This document shows, piece by piece, positions 7,619 to 13,916 of a DNA stretch of 27,953 nt. Every line of letters begins with the position of its first letter. Positions within the stretch are counted from its first letter, which is position 1. The notes beneath the pieces were generated by a model. That model did not search any database. It was not told where the DNA came from and saw only the letters and a list, made by a program, of their open reading frames with translations. The translations under genes were made by a program, and so were the position numbers. The stretch is from assembly GCA_018713375.1 (NCBI GenBank), contig DVOV01000065.1, positions 1 to 27,953 of the forward strand, written 5' to 3'. The stretch comes from Candidatus Scatomorpha stercorigallinarum. GTDB taxonomy: Bacteria; Bacillota_A; Clostridia; Oscillospirales; Oscillospiraceae.

Positions 7619-7939
7619 ATGGGCTTCTTCTCCTTCCTCCGCCCCCGTGACATCAACGAGGGCCTGAAAAGATTCCATTCCACCCCCGGCGCAATGCTGC
7701 TCGACGTGCGCACGCGCGGCGAATATGACGAATGGCACATCCCCGGCAGCTTCTCTCTCCCTCTAAGCGAGCTGCAAACAGCCCCTTCTCTCATCCCCTC
7801 CTCCTCAACACCACTTTTCGTCTATTGCCTCAGCGGCGCGCGCAGCCGCAGCGCAGTCTCCGCCCTTCAGCGTATGGGCTACAGCGCCGAGAACATCGGC
7901 GGCATCAGCTCCTACCGCGGCGAGATCGAGCGCGGGTGA
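7619..7939 (+). CDS. Single-domain rhodanese-like protein
   Basis: A 106-residue rhodanese domain with the strand MLLDVRTRGEYDEWHIPGS near residues 26-44 and the active-site loop CLSGARS with Cys70. Such proteins carry persulfide sulfur from thiosulfate or other donors to thiols. No signal peptide is present, so it is cytoplasmic. The ATG at 7619 is supported by GAGG overlapping the trxA stop; upstream in-frame codons would run through trxA. Coupling to thioredoxin suggests that thioredoxin reduces the persulfide or disulfide form, which is known for other rhodaneses but inferred here. Confidence 0.88.
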   Translation: MGFFSFLRPRDINEGLKRFHSTPGAMLLDVRTRGEYDEWHIPGSFSLPLSELQTAPSLIPSSSTPLFVYCLSGARSRSAVSALQRMGYSAENIGGISSYRGEIERG

Positions 7940-7945
7940 AAAAAT

Positions 7946-7974
7946 AAGGGATACCGGCCTCACCGGTATCCCTT
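7946..7974. terminator. Bidirectional terminator
   Basis: A perfect 12-bp stem AAGGGATACCGG/CCGGTATCCCTT (7946-7957 with 7963-7974) with loop CCTCA separates the convergent rhodanese (+) and membrane protein (-) genes. Confidence 0.85.
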
Positions 7975-7985
7975 TCTTCAAACTG

Positions 7986-8495
7986 TCAAGCCCCCAGCTC
8001 CTGCCAGCGCCCGCTGCCCAGATGGAAAACGACCTCCACATCCGCACCCTGCTTATCCTGCGCGCGGAAAACGGGCGACCACTCGATGAAGGGGTTTTCC
8101 GCATCCGGGGCATAGAGCCTATACTCCGGCGCGGCGTCCGCATACCCCGCCCCGGCCAGTATGTCCCCGGCCTCGGCGAGCGTATAACCCGGCCTGTAGG
8201 CCGCGGCCGCCGCCAGCGAGCCGATAAATAGCGCCGCCGCCGTCAGCGCGTAGGCGCGGCCCAGCAGCCTGCTTTTGCTCGCGGGCCGCTTCCAGGCAAA
8301 GGCGCCGTCCTCGCGCGAGGGCACGTGCACGGCGATGACGCCGACGACCAGCGCGCCGGCGACATCGACCATGCCGGTGCGCAGCGCACCGCCGTAGACA
8401 TTCACATTCGCCCAGTGGAAGGCCAGCAGCGCAGCCGCCGGCAGGCAGAGCAGTGATATATAGGTGAAAAGCGCGCCGTATTTCCTTAACATCAT
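7986..8495 (-). CDS. Hypothetical small membrane protein
   Basis: I do not recognise this 169-residue protein. It has hydrophobic segments near residues 8-27, 35-55 and 85-103, then a soluble C-terminal part of about 65 residues. That part contains a TLAEAGDILAGAGY helix and a strand-rich end (EYRLYAPDAENPFIEWSPVF). I start it at the ATG ending at 8495 because GGAG lies 6 bases upstream. The ATG at 8501 touches that site, and longer in-frame versions run into the Crp gene in a shadow frame. It follows the Crp/Fnr gene on the same strand but has its own promoter candidate. Confidence 0.6.
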   Translation of the reverse strand: MMLRKYGALFTYISLLCLPAAALLAFHWANVNVYGGALRTGMVDVAGALVVGVIAVHVPSREDGAFAWKRPASKSRLLGRAYALTAAALFIGSLAAAAAYRPGYTLAEAGDILAGAGYADAAPEYRLYAPDAENPFIEWSPVFRAQDKQGADVEVVFHLGSGRWQELGA

Positions 8496-8513
8496 GACCA
8501 TCTCCGCTTCGTT

Positions 8514-8551
8514 TATGGTCAGATCATAGCACCACAAGCGAAAATGGTCAG
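8514..8551 (-). promoter_or_regulatory. Promoter with overlapping operator-like palindrome
   Basis: On the minus strand, -35 CTGACC (8546-8551), a 17-bp spacer and -10 TATGAT (8523-8528) precede the membrane protein gene. The -10 lies inside a near-perfect palindrome TATGGTC-A-GATCATA (8514-8528, 6 of 7 pairs). The heptamer ATGGTCA occurs at 8515 and 8544, with an inverted copy at 8495-8501 over the start codons. Confidence 0.42.
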
Positions 8552-8572
8552 CATATTCGCGTAAAATCGCGG

Positions 8573-9229
8573 TTAAGCGGCCAGTTTGGCCAATGCCCGC
8601 CGGTCTGTCAGCTCCACGGAGCCGCGGCCCAGCTTCACCAGCCCCTCGCTCTGGAAATAGCGCAGCAGGCGCGTCACCACCTCGCGCGCCGTGCCAAGGT
8701 GGGCGGCGATGCGCTCGTGCGTCAGGCGCAGCGTGTCCGTGCCCTCTACGGCGGCCTCCTCCAACAGGAACGCCGCCAGGCGCCTGTCCATGCTCTTCCA
8801 GAGCAGCTGCTCCAGCAGCCACATCACGTCCGAAAAGCGCGCGGCCATGAGGGCGTTCGTGAAGTTCGCCAGCGGCGCGCTCTCCGCCATTGCGCGGCGG
8901 TAGACATCCGCCGGGATGACGAAAAACTCCGTATCCCGCTCGGCCTCCACCGTCACCTCAAGCTGCAGGCCGCTCAGCGCGCAGGCGGCGGAGAGCAGGC
9001 AGACGTCACCTTCAAAAAGGCGGTAGAGCGTGATCTCCCGTCCCTCGTCGGAGAGCATATACGCCCGCAGCCGCCCGGAGGCCACCAGCAGCAGCCCCGT
9101 GCAGTCCGCGCCGCCGCCGTGTATCACCGTCCCCGCCTCTGCGCGCCGGCGCGCGGCGGAAGCCGAGAGCAGCGAGCGCTCGCGCTCCGTCAGTTCGCCC
9201 CACATTGGGAAAAATCCCGCTATCTCCAA
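8573..9229 (-). CDS. Crp/Fnr-family transcriptional regulator
   Basis: A 218-residue regulator with the classic layout: a cyclic-nucleotide-binding-like beta barrel (about residues 10-115), a dimer helix, and a winged helix-turn-helix (about 150-218). The recognition helix reads TAREVVTRLLRYF. Its R-E-x3-R spacing equals that of E. coli CRP, which reads GTGA half-sites. The four-cysteine iron-sulfur motif of Fnr is absent, although single cysteines occur in GADC and DVCLLSAAC. The start is TTG at 9229 with GGAGG 8 bases upstream; no ATG fits. It probably controls the surrounding thiol-redox genes, which is an inference from position and from the matching palindrome before trxA. Confidence 0.85.
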   Translation of the reverse strand: MEIAGFFPMWGELTERERSLLSASAARRRAEAGTVIHGGGADCTGLLLVASGRLRAYMLSDEGREITLYRLFEGDVCLLSAACALSGLQLEVTVEAERDTEFFVIPADVYRRAMAESAPLANFTNALMAARFSDVMWLLEQLLWKSMDRRLAAFLLEEAAVEGTDTLRLTHERIAAHLGTAREVVTRLLRYFQSEGLVKLGRGSVELTDRRALAKLAA

Positions 9230-9257
9230 TCCGCTCGCCTCCGCGCCGTTTTTTTAC

Positions 9258-9286
9258 ATGATACCACGTTCCATCCCCGCCCGCAA
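9258..9286 (-). promoter_or_regulatory. Promoter of the Crp/Fnr gene
   Basis: On the minus strand, TTGCGG (9281-9286), exactly 17 bp, then TATCAT (9258-9263), preceded by TGG as an extended -10. It points at the TTG start at 9229. Confidence 0.5.
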
Positions 9287-9323
9287 CGCAAAACGCCCAA
9301 ACTCTTGACGGGAGGCCAACGAT

Positions 9324-9530
9324 ATGGCAAAGTATATTAAGCGTTTCCTGCGCCCGGCGCTCTTCGCCGCCGCCGGCGCGGCCCTCGGGCTCGTATATTA
9401 CCGCCTTGCCGGCTGCGAGGGCAGCTGCGCCATCACCTCCGACCCCTGGCTCACCGCCGCGTGGCTGGGCGTCATCGGCCTGCTGCTCTCCGCGGCAACG
9501 GCCAAAAACAGTGAAAAGGACAAGGACTGA
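9324..9530 (+). CDS. DUF6132 family small membrane protein
   Basis: A 68-residue protein with two membrane helices (about 10-27 and 42-59) joined by a loop with GCEGSCAITSDPW. This Cys-x3-Cys-x-Ile-Thr-Ser-(Asn/Asp)-Pro pattern is what I associate with DUF6132, which often neighbours thioredoxin and rhodanese genes. Its function is unknown. The paired cysteines near the membrane surface could take part in thiol or sulfur exchange, as an inference. GGGAGG precedes the ATG by 8 bases, and the stop codon abuts the ccdA start, so the two are translationally coupled. Confidence 0.75.
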   Translation: MAKYIKRFLRPALFAAAGAALGLVYYRLAGCEGSCAITSDPWLTAAWLGVIGLLLSAATAKNSEKDKD

Positions 9531-10193
9531 ATGCAGTATCTGATCTCGTTTCTGGAAGGCATCATCACCTTCATCTCTCCCTGCCTGCTGCCCATGCTGC
9601 CCATATATGTCTCCTACTTCGCCGGCGGCGGCGAGCGCAGCACGGCGCGGACGCTGCGCGGCGCGCTCGGCTTCGTGCTCGGCTTCACGCTGATGTTCGT
9701 GGCCATGGGCGCGCTGGCCGGGACGCTCGGCAGCTTTCTCACCCGCCACCACACGGCCGTGAACATCGTGCTCGGGCTGATCGTCGTGTTCTTCGGCCTC
9801 AACTATCTGGGCGTTTTCCGCCTGAAGCTCTTCAACGGCGGCGGCCGCACGCTGGAGCGCCGCGACCTCGGCTTTTTCTCAGCGCTCGTGTTCGGGGTGG
9901 TGTTCTCCGTCGGCTGGACGCCCTGCGTGGGCGCTTTCCTCGGCTCCGCGCTGGCCCTCGCCTCGCAGCAGGGGCACGTCCTGGCCGGTATGCTCATGCT
10001 GCTGCTCTACTCCCTGGGCCTCGGCCTGCCCTTCATACTCAGCGCCCTGCTCATCGACAAGCTGAAAACGGCCTTCGACTGGATCAAGCGCCACTATGGC
10101 GTTATCAACACCGTCTGCGGCGCGCTGCTCGTGCTCATCGGCGTCCTGATGGCCACCGGGACGCTCGGCCGCCTGCTGACGGCGCTCAGCTGA
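9531..10193 (+). CDS. ccdA: CcdA-type thiol-disulfide transporter
   Basis: A 220-residue, six-helix membrane protein of the CcdA/DsbD-beta family. It carries reducing equivalents from cytoplasmic thioredoxin across the membrane. The two catalytic cysteines stand in the conserved proline contexts ISPCLLP (Cys18) and GWTPC (Cys132). Length fits stand-alone CcdA (about 220-240). It begins directly after the DUF6132 stop and ends 9 bases before the TlpA gene, its probable extracytoplasmic partner. Cytochrome c genes are absent here, so general extracytoplasmic disulfide reduction or antioxidant supply is as likely as cytochrome maturation. Confidence 0.92.
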   Translation: MQYLISFLEGIITFISPCLLPMLPIYVSYFAGGGERSTARTLRGALGFVLGFTLMFVAMGALAGTLGSFLTRHHTAVNIVLGLIVVFFGLNYLGVFRLKLFNGGGRTLERRDLGFFSALVFGVVFSVGWTPCVGAFLGSALALASQQGHVLAGMLMLLLYSLGLGLPFILSALLIDKLKTAFDWIKRHYGVINTVCGALLVLIGVLMATGTLGRLLTALS

Positions 10194-10202
10194 GGAGGAA
10201 AC

Positions 10203-10775
10203 ATGAAAAAGAACAGCAAGACCTTTCTTTACGTCCTGCTCGCGCTGGTGGTGCTCATCGGCGCGGCCGGTATCCTTTACACCCGGCTCAGCGACGGCTA
10301 CGGTGCGGGCGTGCTATCAGCGGAGAGCCCACAGCCGGATACCGAAACCTCCGAGGCCCCGCTGGCCCCCGACTTCACCGTCTACGACAGAGAGGGCAAC
10401 GAGGTGCAGCTCTCCGCCTTCATCGGCAAGCCGGTGGTACTGAATTTCTGGGCCAGCTGGTGCGGCCCCTGCCGCAGCGAGATGCCGGACTTTGAAGCCG
10501 CCTATCAGGAATTTGGCGACGATATCCATTTCGTCATGGTGAACACCACCGGCATGATGGACGAGACGCAGTCCGCCGCCGAGGAGTTCCTCGCCGGCGA
10601 GGGCTACACCTTCCCCGTCTACTACGACCTCGAGCTCGACGCCGCCGCCACCTATGGCATTGTCGGCATACCCACCACGTATTTCATTGACGCTGATGGC
10701 CGCCTCGTCGCCTATGCCTCCAGCGCCCTCGACGCCGAGACGCTGCAGGCCGGCATCGACATGATATACGGCTGA
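10203..10775 (+). CDS. TlpA-like membrane-anchored thioredoxin
   Basis: A 190-residue protein with an N-terminal membrane anchor (residues 9-28), a Ser/Pro/Glu-rich linker, and a thioredoxin-fold domain of the TlpA/ResA/AhpC-TSA type from about residue 55. The active site WCGPC (Cys87, Cys90) stands in [16 protein letters not shown], with the cis-proline motif [12 protein letters not shown] downstream. It faces outside the membrane. GAGGAAAC precedes the ATG. As the last gene of DUF6132-ccdA-tlpA it should receive electrons from CcdA and reduce secreted or lipoprotein disulfides. No Cys-rich heme-binding target is visible in this window. Confidence 0.92.
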   Translation: MKKNSKTFLYVLLALVVLIGAAGILYTRLSDGYGAGVLSAESPQPDTETSEAPLAPDFTVYDREGNEVQLSAFIGKPVVLNFWASWCGPCRSEMPDFEAAYQEFGDDIHFVMVNTTGMMDETQSAAEEFLAGEGYTFPVYYDLELDAAATYGIVGIPTTYFIDADGRLVAYASSALDAETLQAGIDMIYG

Positions 10776-10789
10776 AAACCCATGAACGC

Positions 10790-10822
10790 AGACCCGGCGC
10801 CGCTTGACGCGGCGCCGGGTCT
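10790..10822. terminator. Hairpin terminator between convergent operons
   Basis: A perfect 14-bp stem AGACCCGGCGCCGC/GCGGCGCCGGGTCT (10790-10803 with 10809-10822), loop TTGAC. The T tract is poor on both sides, but the position between convergent tlpA and rqcH ends supports termination. Confidence 0.7.
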
Positions 10823-12540
10823 TACTTTACGGCCAGGGACGCTGCCAGCTTCTCGTCGGCCTCGGCCATGAGCGTTTTGTAGTTCGTATAGATGACCTTC
10901 CCCGGCAGCGAGCCCGAGGGCTTTTTGACGTTGCGCACCTCGGTGTAGTCCACCGGCACCTTGCCGCCCTCACGCGCCTGCGAGTGCCAGACGGCGATGG
11001 CCGCCGCCTCCGCGAGCGTCCGCTCGTCCACCGGCGCGCCGTCCGCCCTGATTATCACGTGCGAGCCGTGTACCTTCTGCGTGTGCAGCCAGATGTCGCC
11101 GCGGCGCGCCGTTTTGGTCGTCAGCTCGTCGTTCTGGGCGTTCGAGCGCCCGGCGAGGATCTCATATCCGCCGCTGGACACATAGCGGAAGGGGCCGCGC
11201 GGCTTCGGCTTCGCCTGCTTGACGCCACGCTTCGCCTTCAACACGCCCGCGCCCTCCAGCTCGCGGCGGATGTCCGCCACGTCCTTCTCGCTCTCCGCGC
11301 GGCTGAGCTCGTCGAGCACGCTCTCCAGATAGTCGAGCTGCTTTTCGCCGGAGGCGATTAGCGCCGTCAGGTGGCCCTCCGCAGCCACGGCCTTTTTATA
11401 CTCCCTGTAGGCCGCGGCGGCGTTCTGCTGCGGCGTTTTCAGCGGGTCGAGCCTGATCTCCACCTCCGGGCAGCCCTCGGTGTAATAATCCGTGCAGAGC
11501 AGCGTGCGCGCGCCCTTCTGCGCGCGGTAGAGGTTGGCGGTTATGAGGTCGCCGCGGCGGCGCAGCTCCTCGCGCCCGGCGGTCTTCTTCAGCTCCTCGC
11601 GCTGCTGGGCCAGCTTGCGCGCCTGCCGGTCGCGCAGCGTGCGCACGCTCTTCATCGTGTCGTGCGACGCGCGGCGCATCCGCTCCGCCCGGTCGCGCCC
11701 GGCGTAGCACTCGTCGAGCAGGGAGGAAAAACTCTCCCGCCGCTCGCAGCGCGCCGCCTGGCCGTACTGCGTGATGCGCATGTACGTCACGTCCGGGGCT
11801 TTGCCCTCCATCAACAGCAGCGTGGGCGTGAACTCGCCCGCCGCCACGCTCTCGCAGAGGGCGTCCATGGCCGCGCCCATGCCCTCCGGCGAGCCGGCCC
11901 GGTGGGCTATCTCCCGCGCTATCAGCGGCGAGAGGCCATAGAAGGTGTCCATCAGCCAGCGCTCCGGCTCCGCGCCGCCGGAATTCGCCCAGAGTGCGCG
12001 GCGTTCCTCGGAACCGGCCTCGAAAAAGCAGGGCTTTTCCGGCCGCTGCGGCAGGCGGTAGAGCATCCCCGGCAGCAGGCGGCGGTATGCCCCTTCGCCG
12101 AAGTCCGCGCGGCGCATGCAATCGACGATGTTGCCTGTCTCGTCGATCAGGATAACGTTGGACGCCCGTCCCATGAGCTCCACGGCGAGGGTCTTTTCCT
12201 TCTCCTCCCCGAGCTCCGTGCGCGCGGCCAGGCGCAACAGCGCCAGGCGCTCATACGGCGGCTGCTCGACGGAGACGATGCGCGCGCCCGTCAGGTGCTT
12301 GCGCAGCAGCATGCAGAACATCGGCGGCGTGTCCGGGTTCTCATAGCGCTCGCGCGTGAAATGCAGCCGCGCCGAGCCGACGCCCGCCGATATCAGCAGC
12401 CGGCGCGCGCCCGAGCGCGTGTATACGCTCAGCAGCAGGAGATCCCTCTCCGGCTGCTGGACCTTATCTATCCTCGCCCCCTCCAGCTCCGGCGCGAGCT
12501 CGCGCAGCAAAGCTGTGAGGCACACGGCGTCAAGTGGCAT
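10822..12540 (-). CDS. rqcH: RqcH (NFACT family) ribosome quality-control factor
   Basis: A 572-residue protein of the NFACT/FbpA family. RqcH binds split 50S subunits carrying stalled peptidyl-tRNA and adds C-terminal alanine tails that mark the chain for degradation. An N-terminal NFACT-N region (about 1-270), a charged coiled-coil (about 280-345 and 380-430) and a C-terminal NFACT-R domain (DIWLHTQKVHGSHVII near residue 475) are visible. The conserved Asp-Arg pair (D97-R98 in Bacillus, from memory) aligns with Glu97-Arg98 here, a conservative change. Its start overlaps the mrnC end by 11 bases. Old annotations call this family fibronectin-binding protein. Confidence 0.92.
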   Translation of the reverse strand: MPLDAVCLTALLRELAPELEGARIDKVQQPERDLLLLSVYTRSGARRLLISAGVGSARLHFTRERYENPDTPPMFCMLLRKHLTGARIVSVEQPPYERLALLRLAARTELGEEKEKTLAVELMGRASNVILIDETGNIVDCMRRADFGEGAYRRLLPGMLYRLPQRPEKPCFFEAGSEERRALWANSGGAEPERWLMDTFYGLSPLIAREIAHRAGSPEGMGAAMDALCESVAAGEFTPTLLLMEGKAPDVTYMRITQYGQAARCERRESFSSLLDECYAGRDRAERMRRASHDTMKSVRTLRDRQARKLAQQREELKKTAGREELRRRGDLITANLYRAQKGARTLLCTDYYTEGCPEVEIRLDPLKTPQQNAAAAYREYKKAVAAEGHLTALIASGEKQLDYLESVLDELSRAESEKDVADIRRELEGAGVLKAKRGVKQAKPKPRGPFRYVSSGGYEILAGRSNAQNDELTTKTARRGDIWLHTQKVHGSHVIIRADGAPVDERTLAEAAAIAVWHSQAREGGKVPVDYTEVRNVKKPSGSLPGKVIYTNYKTLMAEADEKLAASLAVK

Positions 12541-12919
12541 CTTCGACCTCCATGATGGCTTCGAACAGCTCGTGGACGCGCCCGTGCGCGCCTGTGAGCC
12601 AGAGATATCCGAAAACGGCCTCCAGCGCCGTGGCGGCGTGATATTCCGCCTTCGTCGCGCCGCGCGGCACGCTGTTCACGTGGCTGTTGCGCCCGCGGCG
12701 GTATACGGCGTGCTCCTGCTCCGTCAGGCGCGGCAGCAGCACGGCCGCCGCCCGCGCCTGGGCCGGCGCTTTCACCAGCGACACCGTCTCCCGGTGGAGG
12801 CCGACCACCGTGGAGAAGCCCTTTTCCGCCAGGCGCGTGCGCACCAGCAACTCATACACCGCATCGCCCACGTGCGCCAGGCTGAGGACGCTCATTTTTC
12901 CTATATCTTCAGCGTTCAT
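12530..12919 (-). CDS. mrnC: Mini-ribonuclease III
   Basis: A 129-residue dimeric RNase III domain without the double-stranded-RNA-binding domain, which matures 23S rRNA ends in Firmicutes. The signature HVGDAVYELLVR near residues 16-27 holds the catalytic acidic residues. The second part, RRGRNSHVNSVPRGATKAEY with ATALEAVFGYLWL, is the matching half of the site. The ATG at 12919 has GGAG about 6 bases upstream; an inner ATG at 12895 is possible but less well placed. It overlaps rqcH, placing rRNA processing and ribosome rescue in one transcript. It lies 27 bases after the GNAT gene. Confidence 0.93.
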   Translation of the reverse strand: MNAEDIGKMSVLSLAHVGDAVYELLVRTRLAEKGFSTVVGLHRETVSLVKAPAQARAAAVLLPRLTEQEHAVYRRGRNSHVNSVPRGATKAEYHAATALEAVFGYLWLTGAHGRVHELFEAIMEVEDAT

Positions 12920-12946
12920 TTTTGCTCCGTAAAATATTATGTAAAC

Positions 12947-13360
12947 TTATTTGACGATCACATACGCGCCGCAGCCGTACTTTGCCGCATTCGTAAAGCC
13001 GGCATGCTCATAAAACGCCGCATGTTCCGGCGTGTCGTCCGTCAGCAGCACGGTCTGGTACACATCGGGATAGCGCGCCAGCAGCTCGCGCAGCATCCGG
13101 CCGCCGAGCCCACGGCGCTGGTATTCAGGCAGCACGAGCAGGTCCTGCACATAGAGGACGGACGCCCCGTCCCCTACCGCCCGGACCACGCCGGCAAGCC
13201 GCCCTCCGGCCCGCGCCGCAAGGGCGCACAGCGAACCGCTGAAAGCCCTCTCCAGCATCTCCGGCCGTGCGGTGTAATTCGTCCAGCCCACCGCGGCATA
13301 GAGCGGCAGGAGCTCGAGAGCGTCATACGCCTCAAGCGGTTCGATGACTATTTCATTCAT
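12947..13360 (-). CDS. GNAT family N-acetyltransferase
   Basis: A 137-residue acetyltransferase of the GNAT fold. The acetyl-CoA-binding motif A is clear: VLPEYQRRGLGGRMLRELLA (about 83-102), with the usual R/Q-x-x-G-x-G/A. It is followed by the motif B segment AAFYEHAGF, which positions the pantetheine. The N-terminal ALELLPLYAAVGWTNY is common in small GNATs of the YjcF/ElaA type that act on unknown amines. I start it at the ATG overlapping the methyltransferase stop (ATGAATGA); an ATG 12 bases further upstream is an alternative. Substrate unknown. Confidence 0.82.
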   Translation of the reverse strand: MNEIVIEPLEAYDALELLPLYAAVGWTNYTARPEMLERAFSGSLCALAARAGGRLAGVVRAVGDGASVLYVQDLLVLPEYQRRGLGGRMLRELLARYPDVYQTVLLTDDTPEHAAFYEHAGFTNAAKYGCGAYVIVK

Positions 13361-13916
13361 CTTCTCTTCCATTAGGCTTCTCAAAAATCAGGTAAAAGTG
13401 CCCGCCTTCAAGCCTTTTTCCGGCCAATTGCAGCCCCGCCTCCGCCGAGCAGCGCAGAATATCGTCCAGGTTCAGGCCCATGCCCTCGCCCAGCACGCCG
13501 TACGTCGTGCTGATTTGCTCACCCGCGGCGTCGATATACAGCTCTGCCAGATGCGGCTCCGGGAATGCGCAGTCGTATACCGCGTCCCAGATATACATCC
13601 TCCCGCCGCTTTTCAGCACGCGCGCGGCCTCGGCAAATACCGCGCCCCTGTCCTCCGGGAACAGGAACATGAGGAAATAAAAGGCCGTCACGGCGTCGAA
13701 GCAGCCGTCTGGGAACTCAAGCCGCCTTGCGTCCATGCAGATCCGCTCGAAATCCCCCGGCGCGTCCTCCAGCTCATCTGGGCATATGTCTATCGCCGTC
13801 ACCGCGCGGCCGTATATACGCCCGATGACGCCCTCTCCCCCGCCGCCGAGGTCGAGTATGCGGCCGGCGATGTCCCGCTTTAGTATTATGTCAACCATGT
13901 GCTCAGAATGGCGCAT
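13353..13916 (-). CDS. Class I SAM-dependent methyltransferase
   Basis: A 187-residue small-molecule-type methyltransferase of the Rossmann class. The SAM-binding motif I reads ILDLGGGGEGVIG (about 20-32), acidic motif II is AIDICPDEL, and the post-motif FDAVTAFYFLMFL and LKSGGRMYIWD segments follow. The substrate cannot be told from sequence. The ATG at 13916 overlaps the ftsK end by 14 bases; an ATG at 13898 is an alternative start, and neither has a strong ribosome site. It sits between ftsK and a GNAT gene in the uppP-to-rqcH operon. Confidence 0.82.
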   Translation of the reverse strand: MRHSEHMVDIILKRDIAGRILDLGGGGEGVIGRIYGRAVTAIDICPDELEDAPGDFERICMDARRLEFPDGCFDAVTAFYFLMFLFPEDRGAVFAEAARVLKSGGRMYIWDAVYDCAFPEPHLAELYIDAAGEQISTTYGVLGEGMGLNLDDILRCSAEAGLQLAGKRLEGGHFYLIFEKPNGREDE

